The position numbers and the translations under genes are program-made. This document shows positions 27,212 to 35,991 of a stretch of 64,000 bases of DNA, piece by piece (the first letter of the stretch is position 1; each line of letters begins with the position of its first letter). A model generated the notes under the pieces. It was not told the DNA's origin. It worked only from the letters and a program-made list of their open reading frames with translations, and ran no database searches. The stretch comes from Alteromonadaceae bacterium Bs31 (GTDB lineage Bacteria > Pseudomonadota > Gammaproteobacteria > Pseudomonadales > Cellvibrionaceae). The stretch is taken from NCBI GenBank assembly GCA_900177435.1, contig FXAI01000004.1, positions 267,575-331,574 on the forward strand. Direction: 5' to 3'.

Positions 27212-28336
27212 TTAATTCGAAGAAACAGTAATATTTAATAATTGTTCGCCAGCCTGCTCACGACTGGCGTTATCACCAGAAAGCCAGGTGCTCCATCCCA
27301 TAATGGGCGGTTCTTCTTTGCTGAGCGAAACCCGCTGGCTGATCTCTTTTCGCTTTACCAGAATATTGAATTCATAGTCGTGCTCCATACCCAGATATAG
27401 CCGCACTAGTTCGTTGAGTGCTTTCATGTTGCTGCTGCCTGGGGCGAAGGCCTGATGTTGCTTTTGGTTGAGAGGGCCAATGGAGATACTCACTTTACCT
27501 TGAGCAAACCAGCCTTTGCGACCGAGCATACAATTGCGCCCAAGGTTGGCATTTTGCCCAAGAGGCATGCCTTCGTAGGGAAGGCGTGTTCTAACGTCAT
27601 CTATCAAATCCTGCCACTGACCGACAAATTCTTCAATGTTAACGGGTACAGAAAAATAGTCTGCAATTATCTGTTTTAAATTTTCCGCTGTGCGTACTTG
27701 TTGGCAAAACAGACCGCCGTAAAACAGCAGCGATTCATCCGCGATACTACTGCGTTTTTGTAGGCCTTCGGAACCCAGCCCAATGAGCGACAGTAGTGCG
27801 AAGGTATGATTGTCCACTTGAGATTTTGGTTTACTGGCTTTTTGCAAGTCCAAATGCTGCTGTTCATAGCTTAGTGGTAGCCGGTATTTACGGCTTGCCT
27901 GGTAAAACAGTGAAGTAATACGGTGGTTAAAAATATTTAAGTAGTTTATAAATGAACGATCACGCTTCTTAAGGCGTTGCAGTGCCAGTTCGCTGTAATG
28001 ATAGGGCAAAATACCCATGCTACCCGTAAGCCCAAGGAAATTAGCGCTTATTTGCCATGTTGGCTCCGAGGCGGTAGAACTTTCTTTAATGTATTCAACT
28101 TCCTGGATGGGAAAAGCCAGCGAAGGGTTGCCAACTAAGCGAATAGATTCTTTGTTTGGCGGCGAAAACTGTCCAACAGTATGTTCATTTTCAGCACTTG
28201 ATTCCTGCTTGTCTTTATTTCGGAACACAATACTGCGTTCAAGTAGTCTAACTACCTGAATAAAGGAGAATCGGCCAGTGTGCTGTTTAAGCTTGGCGAT
28301 TACAGAAGTATTTTTTCGCCAGCTCTCGGAGGACAT
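27212..28336 (-). CDS. tssG: Type VI secretion system baseplate subunit TssG
   Basis: Baseplate wedge component that works with TssF, TssK and TssE. The 374-residue product has the TssG opening (FSFIQVVRLLERS), the VGNPSLAFP strand, NFLGLTGSMGILPYHYSEL, SFINYLNIFNHRITSLFYQASRKYRL and the C-terminal LGRNCMLG-RK and FNILVKR regions. The first 37 bases overlap the end of tssF, so translation is coupled. Confidence 0.93.
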   Translation of the reverse strand: MSSESWRKNTSVIAKLKQHTGRFSFIQVVRLLERSIVFRNKDKQESSAENEHTVGQFSPPNKESIRLVGNPSLAFPIQEVEYIKESSTASEPTWQISANFLGLTGSMGILPYHYSELALQRLKKRDRSFINYLNIFNHRITSLFYQASRKYRLPLSYEQQHLDLQKASKPKSQVDNHTFALLSLIGLGSEGLQKRSSIADESLLFYGGLFCQQVRTAENLKQIIADYFSVPVNIEEFVGQWQDLIDDVRTRLPYEGMPLGQNANLGRNCMLGRKGWFAQGKVSISIGPLNQKQHQAFAPGSSNMKALNELVRLYLGMEHDYEFNILVKRKEISQRVSLSKEEPPIMGWSTWLSGDNASREQAGEQLLNITVSSN

Positions 28337-30135
28337 TTCTTTAAATAGTTGTCTTTGTTTTTAAGTTTTACAAGCACGCGTGAAAACGAATTAATCGAGC
28401 AGTAAGCCGAAAAAAAGTGTTCCAAAACACTTGCATAAAGGTAGTTGCTGCTACCGGTTAGCATAATGCCATCCAGTGTGATCTCTATTTCTATTCCTCT
28501 GCACATAGTGGTATGCCCGTTAATAGGCAGTGGCGCACTAATGGCGCGAGTGTCTACCGAAATAATTGACTCGATTAGACCGCGTGTTACAGAGGTTTCT
28601 TTGAAATCATATAAACGTAGAATTTCTTTCAGGGCTTCACATGCGTCGTCTCCACCTGTTAACGACAAGTGGTTTAATTTTAGATGTGATAGCAAACGCC
28701 AGCGAGCCCGGTTTCGCAAGGGTGCTCTTACGCTGTTGCTGGGTTTGGTTAAACAGTGTATTCGGCTGCAGGGTGGTGCACTGTTCGAGCATTGTAGCTT
28801 TGGTTGCTCTGTGTTGTAAGGCAGTTTGCTCGGTAAGTCGCGGTTGCTACATTTCGACTCGATGGAAATAGTGCGGTCGTGAGGAATATTTGGGTTGAAC
28901 TCAAGGTCCACCAAACTGACAAATACATCGGTGCCTTCGTCGCGTTCGCCATAACCCAGTTTCGCGGGCCTGCGTGCCGCGTACCAATAGGCGTGTTCAC
29001 TGGAATTCTGGTGTTGATGTTTTAGGCCGTAAAAGGCTTGAAATTCAGTTTTTTCACCGGCAGAGGTGGAAGCGGTTACTTTATCTACACTATATACTTC
29101 ATAACCGATGGGCCTGCGTGAATCCGGAATTATTTGATACTCGCTGCGGGTGTGGTCCAGTTTAATAGGGTCTGCTCGGTGCTCAAATAAATTGACAACC
29201 GGGCTTGCGCCAAGCACAAAGTTGTCTGCATTGATGTTGTGTTCAAGCTCTATATTCGTGTCGTTAAGATAAATATAAAGCTCCAAGTTTGAGTTTGTAT
29301 CTGCCGGTATTTTATCTGCTAGACCACAAATATCCACAAACATAAATTTCTCGGGGAAAACAAAGTATTCTGTTAGCAGTCGATAGCCGAGAAAAGAATT
29401 GGCGGGGTAGGGCAGCATGCCCTCCTCATTAGAGAAGCCCACTTGCTTGATATTGCTGCTGTCGAGAAATACAGGCTGAGAATCATCCTCACTGCGCGCC
29501 AGAACAATTTTTTTACTTTCCGCCAGGAGTAAATGATAGAGCGGGTGAATGTGTTGCGGCTGACCCTTGAGATAAAAACGCAGGCGATCCGGTTTCAATT
29601 CGGCCAAATTAATATCTTCAGTAAATGTGCTCAGGCTGAGCTTCAATACGCTGGCACAGTGACTCATTTGTGCCGCACCTGGGGTTACAAACGGGCGGCC
29701 GATCAGGCTGGCTTCGCTTACCTCCAAGGGTAATAAGTCCACATCATAACTGGTGGTAAAGCGGCAGTTTTCACCCTGAAAATATTCAGTTTCAACTTCC
29801 GTGCCTTTGGGCAATTTGTAGAGCCCGTCGAGCTGTTCTTTGTCTGCAACGAACTGCACAATAGACATGGAGGGAATGGGGCGCTGAAAATGCGGGAACA
29901 GCACATTCAGCATGGCATCGCTAAGTTCGGGAAAGTCGTCGTCCAGCTTGTGTTGAATGCGTGCATTGAGATAGGCAAAGCCTTCAAGCATGCGCGATAC
30001 ATGTGGATCTTCGACGGTTTCGGCACCTATGCCAAGTCGACCTGCTACCTTGGGGTTTTCTTTTGAGAACTCAGCACCCATCTGGCGAATAAACGCCAGT
30101 TCTTTTTCGTAATACGGAAGCAATTCATCAGACAT
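28300..30135 (-). CDS. tssF: Type VI secretion system baseplate subunit TssF
   Basis: Largest baseplate wedge protein. The 611-residue chain starts MSDELLPYYEKELAFIRQMGAEFSKENPKVAGRLGI, the family signature, then PHVSRMLEGFAYLNARIQHKLDDDFPELSDAMLN, and ends with the CPPRAGEKILL motif. The middle (IHCLTKPSNSVRAPL, ARWRLLSHLKLNHLSL) is a typical TssF block, so the frame is intact over its whole length. Its start overlaps tssE by 8 bases. Confidence 0.95.
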   Translation of the reverse strand: MSDELLPYYEKELAFIRQMGAEFSKENPKVAGRLGIGAETVEDPHVSRMLEGFAYLNARIQHKLDDDFPELSDAMLNVLFPHFQRPIPSMSIVQFVADKEQLDGLYKLPKGTEVETEYFQGENCRFTTSYDVDLLPLEVSEASLIGRPFVTPGAAQMSHCASVLKLSLSTFTEDINLAELKPDRLRFYLKGQPQHIHPLYHLLLAESKKIVLARSEDDSQPVFLDSSNIKQVGFSNEEGMLPYPANSFLGYRLLTEYFVFPEKFMFVDICGLADKIPADTNSNLELYIYLNDTNIELEHNINADNFVLGASPVVNLFEHRADPIKLDHTRSEYQIIPDSRRPIGYEVYSVDKVTASTSAGEKTEFQAFYGLKHQHQNSSEHAYWYAARRPAKLGYGERDEGTDVFVSLVDLEFNPNIPHDRTISIESKCSNRDLPSKLPYNTEQPKLQCSNSAPPCSRIHCLTKPSNSVRAPLRNRARWRLLSHLKLNHLSLTGGDDACEALKEILRLYDFKETSVTRGLIESIISVDTRAISAPLPINGHTTMCRGIEIEITLDGIMLTGSSNYLYASVLEHFFSAYCSINSFSRVLVKLKNKDNYLKKCPPRAGEKILL

Positions 30136-30625
30136 GGCTGGACTCCTCTACGTTAACTGAGCGCGAAATGGGCTCAAGTATCGAGTCAAAAACCACCACT
30201 TCTGGAGCGGGGTCTGCGTAGATAGTTGCATCAATACGAAAACGCAGTGTTCTGTCATTGCTGTCTTTATTGTCCTGGTAGCTTACATTTACAGTTTTAA
30301 ATCGGGGCTCGTAAGCGCGTAGCAAATGTTCAAGGTTTCGCGTAAAGGCTTTGCGTTTTTCTAGGTCCGTTATATTTACCGTGGCCAAGTCCGCCAAGCC
30401 GTAATTTAATATCGAAATATTTTGCTGTTCAAACTCTTCTGGCGGTGAAATTATTCGGTAACGGGTATTTAGTAAGCACTCCAAATCGCGCTTAACACTG
30501 TTTCGCATTTCTTTTAATTGTTGATGCTTGCTTTTTTCGGCCTCGTGCTGATTCTTTGGGTCGAGGTCGATTAATCGATCCAGAACCGAGGGGCGCAGTT
30601 TTTTTTTCTTGTCAACGCGAGCCAT
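30128..30625 (-). CDS. tssE: Type VI secretion system baseplate subunit TssE
   Basis: gp25/lysozyme-like wedge subunit of the T6SS baseplate. The 165-residue product has SVLDRLID at the start, then SVKRDLECLLNTR, SILNYGLADLATV and YEPRF-KTVNV, the usual TssE blocks. Its ATG shares one base with the TAA stop of tssC2 (TAATG), and its end overlaps tssF by 8 bases, so translation is coupled on both sides. Confidence 0.93.
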   Translation of the reverse strand: MARVDKKKKLRPSVLDRLIDLDPKNQHEAEKSKHQQLKEMRNSVKRDLECLLNTRYRIISPPEEFEQQNISILNYGLADLATVNITDLEKRKAFTRNLEHLLRAYEPRFKTVNVSYQDNKDSNDRTLRFRIDATIYADPAPEVVVFDSILEPISRSVNVEESSHV

Positions 30626-32148
30626 TATTTCTGTTGTACCAATTCAGTCACAAGTTCCAATTCTGACACCATCTGATCAACCTGATAGTGAGGCACCAGT
30701 TTTATAACGCACAAATATTGCCCTGGTTTTTCCGGGTGTTCTTTCACTGTAACATCCGCTTCTCTGAGAGGGTAGCGTGCTTGTTGCTCCCATTCGAGGT
30801 CATGCCGGCCAGTGGTGTATTTTATCAGCCATTTGCGCAAGAAATCTTGGCATTCTTCAGCAGAAAGAAAAGAGCCAATCTTGTCGCGGATCATGATTTT
30901 TATGTAGTGAGCCACTCTTGATGCACAAAGTATGTGCTGAAGCATGGTAGAGAGCTTTGCGTTGGCATCTGTGGCGCTGTTTTTCGTTTTTACCGATTTC
31001 TGTACAGATTGGTTGCTGTAAAAGGCGGAAAAGGGTGTGTTGTAACAGTGGCACAGCGGTACCAGGCCTAATTCGCTGATTTCTCGCTCAAGGCTATCAG
31101 TAATAAGAATGTCGGTGGGTGGCTTATAGGCAATTTCGTTGCTGTCGGTTTCGAAGCTGTCGATAGGCAGAGTAGTCACCAGCCCTCCGCCAAGGATATC
31201 CCGTGGAACCCCCCGTATGTGCCCAAACCAGCCGACATTGGCAAACTCCCGTACCAAAATACCGCCGAACGCGTAGGCTGCGTTACCCCACAGGTATCCT
31301 GCGCCGTTCTCATCTTCTGAGTGTTCACAAAAATGCAGGCCTTTAAACGTCCCCGGTGACTTTGCGTAAGGGGTACGCATTAAAATTTTAGGTAGCGTCA
31401 GGCCTAGAAAGCGAGCTTCAGGTTTGTCTCTCAGTCTTCGCCATTTTATATATTCGGGCTGGTTAAAAATTTCACCAAGTTTCAAACCTGTGCCCAGCTG
31501 AGAATAACTATCCAGGCCAAACAGTTGAACGGCTGCTGCAGCAATAAAAGGGGAGAAGGCTGCAGCGGCAATATCAGCCAAACCCTCAAGCGTGGCTATG
31601 TCATCGCTAGGATGAGTAGCACTGGGCTTGTGGGTAATTTCGTAATCTCCAATCAGCACGCCATATGGCTCTCCACCTGGAGAGCCATATTCTTCACTGT
31701 ATATTTTGTTGTATAGCTGGCTTTGGTCGAAATCCAATGCCCTTTCAATATCTCGCGAAACTTCGGGCCAGCTAATATCGAGTACTTTGATTTTAATATT
31801 CCTGGTACCTTCGGCCTGAATGACCAGATACCAGAGGCCGCGCCAGGAGGCTTCGAGTTTTTGTAATTTGCGGTGCCTTAAGATGGCATTTAGCTGCTCA
31901 TTAATACGCTGGTCTATTTCAGCGATAGCCCTGTCAATACTGGTGCGTATATCGTCGGTATCGTTCAGTTGCTTGAGCGGTGTGTATTCCTTGAGCCAGT
32001 AAACAAGCGCTTTTTTGCTGTCTTTCTCTTTAAGAAAATCACCCAGGGAGGTGAGATAGGCTGCTCGTGAACAAAGTGCATCCAAGCCAATTTGTGCGTT
32101 GCCCAATTGTGGATTTTGAGGGTTTTGATTTGAAGAGCTGGTTGGCAC
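30625..32148 (-). CDS. tssC2: Second TssC-family sheath subunit (tssC2)
   Basis: A 507-residue paralogue of the sheath large subunit next to it, sharing blocks such as KLQKLEASWRGLWYLV, FDQSQLYNKIYSEEYGSPGGEPYGVLIGDYE and HYIKIMIRDKIGSFLSAEECQDFL, but more diverged. No ATG starts this frame; TTG (32166), TTG (32157) and GTG (32148) are possible. I choose GTG 32148 because AGGA (32158-32161) is placed 9 bases before it, though this is uncertain. Tandem TssC paralogues are known (for example in Agrobacterium). Expression should be below that of tssC1 because of the stem-loop at 32173-32199. Confidence 0.85.
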   Translation of the reverse strand: MPTSSSNQNPQNPQLGNAQIGLDALCSRAAYLTSLGDFLKEKDSKKALVYWLKEYTPLKQLNDTDDIRTSIDRAIAEIDQRINEQLNAILRHRKLQKLEASWRGLWYLVIQAEGTRNIKIKVLDISWPEVSRDIERALDFDQSQLYNKIYSEEYGSPGGEPYGVLIGDYEITHKPSATHPSDDIATLEGLADIAAAAFSPFIAAAAVQLFGLDSYSQLGTGLKLGEIFNQPEYIKWRRLRDKPEARFLGLTLPKILMRTPYAKSPGTFKGLHFCEHSEDENGAGYLWGNAAYAFGGILVREFANVGWFGHIRGVPRDILGGGLVTTLPIDSFETDSNEIAYKPPTDILITDSLEREISELGLVPLCHCYNTPFSAFYSNQSVQKSVKTKNSATDANAKLSTMLQHILCASRVAHYIKIMIRDKIGSFLSAEECQDFLRKWLIKYTTGRHDLEWEQQARYPLREADVTVKEHPEKPGQYLCVIKLVPHYQVDQMVSELELVTELVQQK

Positions 32149-32172
32149 GGATATCAATCCTGGCAATATAAA

Positions 32173-32199
32173 ATCGAGAGGCCTGGCTGGCCTCTCGAT
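32173..32199 (-). terminator. Perfect stem-loop with T run between tssC1 and tssC2 (attenuator)
   Basis: ATCGAGAGGCC (32173-32183) and GGCCTCTCGAT (32189-32199) form a perfect 11-bp stem with a 5-base loop. On the minus strand the stem is followed by TTTTATATTG, a short T run, so it can stop or slow transcription after tssABC1. It fills nearly all of the 59-base gap before the chosen tssC2 start. Confidence 0.85.
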
Positions 32200-32207
32200 C
32201 TACAGGA

Positions 32208-33701
32208 TTAACCCGCTTTGGGAATATTAGCAACGAGTCGCAGTGAGGCAGTAAGTTCTTCCATTTGCAACCAGGGGCGCAAATAGGCAACTGCGTTAAA
32301 CACGCCAGGCTGCCCGGGAACTTCTTTCACTTGAACGCTTGCTTCAGCGAGAGGGTATTTTGCTTTCATTTCTGCACTGGCACCGGGTGTACCGTTAACA
32401 TACTGGCTCAGCCAGTTGTTAAGCCAGCGCTCTGCTTCTTCTGCTTCCATGAATGAGCCAATTTTGTCTCGGGCCATTACTTTTAGGAAGTGAGCAATGC
32501 GCGAGGTGGCCATGATGTAGGGCAGTCGTGCAGAAATAGCTGCGTTTGCAGAAGCGTCCGGGTCGTCGAACTTCTTGGCTTTCTGCGAGGTTTGTGCGCC
32601 AAAAAATACCGCGTAATCGGTATTTTTATAGTGACACAAGGGTAAAAAGCCAAGCTTGCTCAGTTCTGCTTCTCGTCGGTCAGTAATGCCTATTTCGGTA
32701 GGGCATTTTTGATCCGTATCACCGTCGTCACTCATAAATACGTGACTGGGTAAGCCTTCAACTTTACCGCCGCCTTCAGCACCACGAATGCTGGTGCACC
32801 AGCCGTACTGAGAGAAAGCCTTTGAAAGAGTTGCACCCAGGGTGTATGCGGCGTTCATCCAGCAATAGGTATCGTGCTCGCTTTCCAGGTGTTTGCCATC
32901 TGCGGTCACGTTGGCTTCTTCGAAATTAAACTCTTCAACCGGCTTGGTGGCCTGGCCGTATGGCAGGCGTGCCAAGGTGCGAGGCATGGTGAGAGTTACG
33001 AAGCGTGAATCTTCGCTTTCACGGAAACTGCGCCATTGAATATATTCTGCAGATTCAAAAATCTTTTCCAGATCGCGAGGCTTAGAAAGCTCAGTAAAGG
33101 ACTCAAACCCGAACATTTCCGGTGCTGTTGCGGAAAGGAAGGGGCAGAAGCCCGCTGCTGCCACGTTAGACATTTTGGTTAGCAAGGAAATGTCGTCCGG
33201 GTGAGCGGAGAACTCGTAGTCGCCCACAAGTGCAGCGTAGGGTTCACCACCAGCGGTGCCGAATTCGCTTTCGTAAATCTTTTTAAAGATTTGGCTCTGG
33301 TCGAATTCAACTGCTTTTTCCAGGTCACGAGTCAGTTCTTTTTTGCTGACATTCATAACACGAAGTTTCAGAGAAGAACCTGTTTCAGAGTTCATCACCA
33401 AATATTGGAGGCCGCGCCAGCTGCCTTCCAGCTTCTGGAATTTCTCGTTGTGCATAATGGCCGCCAGCTGATCAGACATGGCTTTGTCGATAGCAGCAAT
33501 AGCAGCATTAATAGTAACGTTGAGGTTTTTATCCCATTTAACCGTGCCCTTGGTGGCCTCAGCGGTTAGGGTTTTTAACAGCTCCTCAGTTTCATCACGC
33601 GGAGTTTGACGAGTGGCTGTAATGGCCTGCTCAAGAAAACCAAGGTCTTTTTCTTCCGTCGAGGCTTCCTGGCCTTCTAACTGTTCTTCTTTATTCGCCA
33701 T
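32208..33701 (-). CDS. tssC: Type VI secretion system contractile sheath large subunit TssC
   Basis: Main sheath subunit that assembles with TssB. The 497-residue chain contains [64 protein letters not shown] and the C-terminal [21 protein letters not shown] end. The ATG at 33701 is chosen over upstream ATGs at 33722/33719 because AGGAGA lies just before it and family members start with [11 protein letters not shown] sequence. It overlaps the tssB 3' end by 11 bases, so the 1:1 sheath pair is translationally coupled. Confidence 0.94.
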   Translation of the reverse strand: MANKEEQLEGQEASTEEKDLGFLEQAITATRQTPRDETEELLKTLTAEATKGTVKWDKNLNVTINAAIAAIDKAMSDQLAAIMHNEKFQKLEGSWRGLQYLVMNSETGSSLKLRVMNVSKKELTRDLEKAVEFDQSQIFKKIYESEFGTAGGEPYAALVGDYEFSAHPDDISLLTKMSNVAAAGFCPFLSATAPEMFGFESFTELSKPRDLEKIFESAEYIQWRSFRESEDSRFVTLTMPRTLARLPYGQATKPVEEFNFEEANVTADGKHLESEHDTYCWMNAAYTLGATLSKAFSQYGWCTSIRGAEGGGKVEGLPSHVFMSDDGDTDQKCPTEIGITDRREAELSKLGFLPLCHYKNTDYAVFFGAQTSQKAKKFDDPDASANAAISARLPYIMATSRIAHFLKVMARDKIGSFMEAEEAERWLNNWLSQYVNGTPGASAEMKAKYPLAEASVQVKEVPGQPGVFNAVAYLRPWLQMEELTASLRLVANIPKAG

Positions 33702-34212
33702 CTTTGTCTCCTGACTCATCACTACCTAATTCGCTGGACAGGCTGCTAAGGGAGTCGGTATTGCTAAGCACTTCTTCAAGAATATTTTCAAGCTCTTCGG
33801 AGCGGTCAGCTTTGGTGAGCAAGTCTCGCAGTTTGTTGCGAGTTTCCATCAATTTCTTGAGAGGCTCTACTTGATGCACAAGCTTCTGTGGTTCGAAATC
33901 TTCCATACTGTTGAAGCTAAGGTTGACGGACATTTCGCTGCCATCACCGTCCAGGGTGTTGTCCACTTTCATGTTTGCCTGGGGGTTTACCTTAGTCATC
34001 ATTTCATTGAAGTTATCGCGATCCACTTGAGCGAATTTGCGATCTTTCAAGGCTTTTTTGGTGTCGGTGTTATCACCGGAGTAGTCACCCATAACACCCA
34101 TCACGAAGGGGATTTCTTTCTCTTCGCTGGCACCGTTTGTTTCAAGGTCGTACGTAATGTGGACCCGTGGTTTCCTTACTCTACCTAGTTTATCTTGCAT
34201 GCTTTCGGACAT
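33691..34212 (-). CDS. tssB: Type VI secretion system contractile sheath small subunit TssB
   Basis: Forms the contractile sheath with TssC. The 173-residue product contains [30 protein letters not shown] and [14 protein letters not shown], all TssB signatures. It has a GGAG ribosome site in front of ATG 34212. The stop overlaps the tssC start. It belongs to the minus-strand operon led by tssA. Confidence 0.96.
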   Translation of the reverse strand: MSESMQDKLGRVRKPRVHITYDLETNGASEEKEIPFVMGVMGDYSGDNTDTKKALKDRKFAQVDRDNFNEMMTKVNPQANMKVDNTLDGDGSEMSVNLSFNSMEDFEPQKLVHQVEPLKKLMETRNKLRDLLTKADRSEELENILEEVLSNTDSLSSLSSELGSDESGDKDGE

Positions 34213-34241
34213 AGTTCTCCAACCTCCGGCTTGTGGTGTTG

Positions 34242-35351
34242 TTATTCTTCGTCAGATATTACACCGGTTAATTCGCTGTAATGATTCCGAGAAGATGAAT
34301 CGGGAATGAGTTCTTGCATCAATGCTGTGAGAGGCATATTGCCCCATTTCACAGCTTTTTCCAGTACGTATGAAACCGGTGAGTGCGGTTCGGTACGTCT
34401 AAAAAAATCCGCTATTTCCACCAGTTGCTTAAACGCGTCTTCGCGGTTAGCAACCGGGCCTTGCACTCGCTTGGTGCTTTGCTCGCCAGCAGAGTCTGCT
34501 TCACCGGGCTGCTCTGCACCGTCTTCTGCTTCTTCGACTTCCACCGGGAATTTATGCTTGGCGAGGTGGTTAACGGCTCCCAGGCATTCATCCAGTACTT
34601 CGATGATCGTGCGCGTAGGGGGAGCATCGTAAGCACCGCAATGCTCGTCGAGCATCTGGCCAGTCTTTTTGTATAAAAGGATAGCTTCGTTTAGATCATC
34701 TCGCAGATTAATAAAATAATCAGTGCTGGATTCGGAGACTGCGGTTTCAATATTGCTGATATCAAAACCCAACTTATCTTTTTTGGCGTTGCGCGCTTTC
34801 TCGTCTGGCAGTTTTTGCGCCTCAAGTGCCTGCTGGTATTCCCAGAACGTAAAGGGGCCAACACTGCTGCCTTCGGTGATTTTTGCCTTGCGGATGGGTG
34901 CAACGAGCACACCTTCAGCGCCTTCACCGTTGAGACCGGCAATACAGGCAACCCGCGTTTCGATACCGTCTTCGTCGGGCATTGGGTAAAGGTTTTCCCA
35001 ATACGCCTCAATAAGGCCATGGATAATGGCAAAACCGTCGCGCAAACCCTGGAAGCCGGAAGAGCGCAGCAATGCCTCTGTGTACCAGCTGGCTATTTCC
35101 AGGTCTTTGGAGTAATTGGCGAGGATTTCCGGCGCGAGCGTGGTAATGGCTCGCCAGTGCTCGTCAGCTTCGTTTGAGCTGCCGTCGTGAATGCTGTTAC
35201 GCTCTGCTGCGCGGGCAGCATTTCTGGCTGCTTTAATATTCTGGTAGGGGGAGGTAGGAGATGGATCCTCGCGAACATCTACCCCGGCGGGGTTGTCTCC
35301 GGTAAAGGCTCCAAGCATCAATTCCAAGTTAACAATATTTTCAGAGGGCAT
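34242..35351 (-). CDS. tssA: Type VI secretion system protein TssA (ImpA family)
   Basis: Cap/priming protein that coordinates baseplate and sheath polymerisation. The 369-residue chain starts [16 protein letters not shown], with the ImpA N-domain pattern ending in [26 protein letters not shown] (about residues 115-140) and a C-terminal region [29 protein letters not shown]. The ATG at 35351 follows AGGAAAGAG directly, preferred to a start 39 bases upstream. It is the first gene of the minus-strand operon; the promoter must lie in 35352-35991. Confidence 0.9.
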   Translation of the reverse strand: MPSENIVNLELMLGAFTGDNPAGVDVREDPSPTSPYQNIKAARNAARAAERNSIHDGSSNEADEHWRAITTLAPEILANYSKDLEIASWYTEALLRSSGFQGLRDGFAIIHGLIEAYWENLYPMPDEDGIETRVACIAGLNGEGAEGVLVAPIRKAKITEGSSVGPFTFWEYQQALEAQKLPDEKARNAKKDKLGFDISNIETAVSESSTDYFINLRDDLNEAILLYKKTGQMLDEHCGAYDAPPTRTIIEVLDECLGAVNHLAKHKFPVEVEEAEDGAEQPGEADSAGEQSTKRVQGPVANREDAFKQLVEIADFFRRTEPHSPVSYVLEKAVKWGNMPLTALMQELIPDSSSRNHYSELTGVISDEE

Positions 35352-35991
35352 TCTCTTTCCTACCGTACCGTACGCAAACATTAGCCGCATCGCTTGCGGT
35401 GTGTACCGAAATCCGTTTCTGACAAGTGGGTTCAGCCCATAACCGTGGAGCAGTACCTCAATTTGCAGGGAACAAACCCGGTGTACATATGCTTATTGTT
35501 TTTCCTGTGGCGCATTCTCTATTACTTCTGTATTTAAAAGCAAGTAATTAGCGGCCTGGGGCGCGATGGAGGGGGATATCGCTACAAATTTTTAAAGTGA
35601 CAGGCACTGTTGGTGCACTGTCAGTGAATGATCCGCGCATTTTTGCTGTGTTTAGCCTTGCACGGTATAAACATGTAAAAATGTGCGCCACGTCTCACAA
35701 GTGTTCGGTTTTAGTGTTCTGCTTCTTACTTTAACGAGAAGAATCAAGGTGTTAGTGGTATTTTCGCTTCAGGCTTTTGTTCTTCATGGCGGTGTAGGCG
35801 GCTTAATGAATACGCTATAACTTGCTTTTTTTTAGGGCAATAAGCTCGCGCAGTAAAGTTTATTTTGAACAGCTCAATGGCTGCGAATATACTTGGGCTC
35901 CTTGAAGGGCAGCAAAGCTTTAACGCAAAGCGCAGCTGTAGTGGTAAGTTATAAGAATAATTTCCAGGATTAGGCGATACGGATTAGTTAG
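35352..35991. other. Divergent promoter region between tssA and tagH
   Basis: A 640-base gene-free region from which the two T6SS operons diverge. It contains a GG-N10-GC sigma-54-like element pointing to tagH at 35602-35617, overlapping an imperfect inverted repeat TGACAGGCAC (35598-35607) / GTGCACTGTCA (35613-35623), and a short direct repeat GCACTGT. I see no gene and no clear sigma-70 pair for tssA. Confidence 0.6.
35602..35617 (+). promoter_or_regulatory. Candidate sigma-54 (-24/-12) promoter for the tagH operon
   Basis: AGGCAC-TGTTG-GTGCA matches the consensus TGGCAC-N5-TTGCW at 9 of 11 fixed positions and has the exact GG-N10-GC spacing (GG 35603-35604, GC 35615-35616). It points to tagH, about 375 bases upstream of its ATG. 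Sigma-54 control of T6SS operons is known in Vibrio and Pseudomonas. No VasH-type activator gene is in the window. The site sits inside an imperfect palindrome, so it could be an operator instead. Confidence 0.4.

Noticed and set aside
28300..30135. Possible frameshift in TssF around the Cys/Pro-rich middle (IHCLTKP region)
   Set aside because: The residues before and after match the TssF family pattern in one frame and the protein runs to its normal C-terminal motif.
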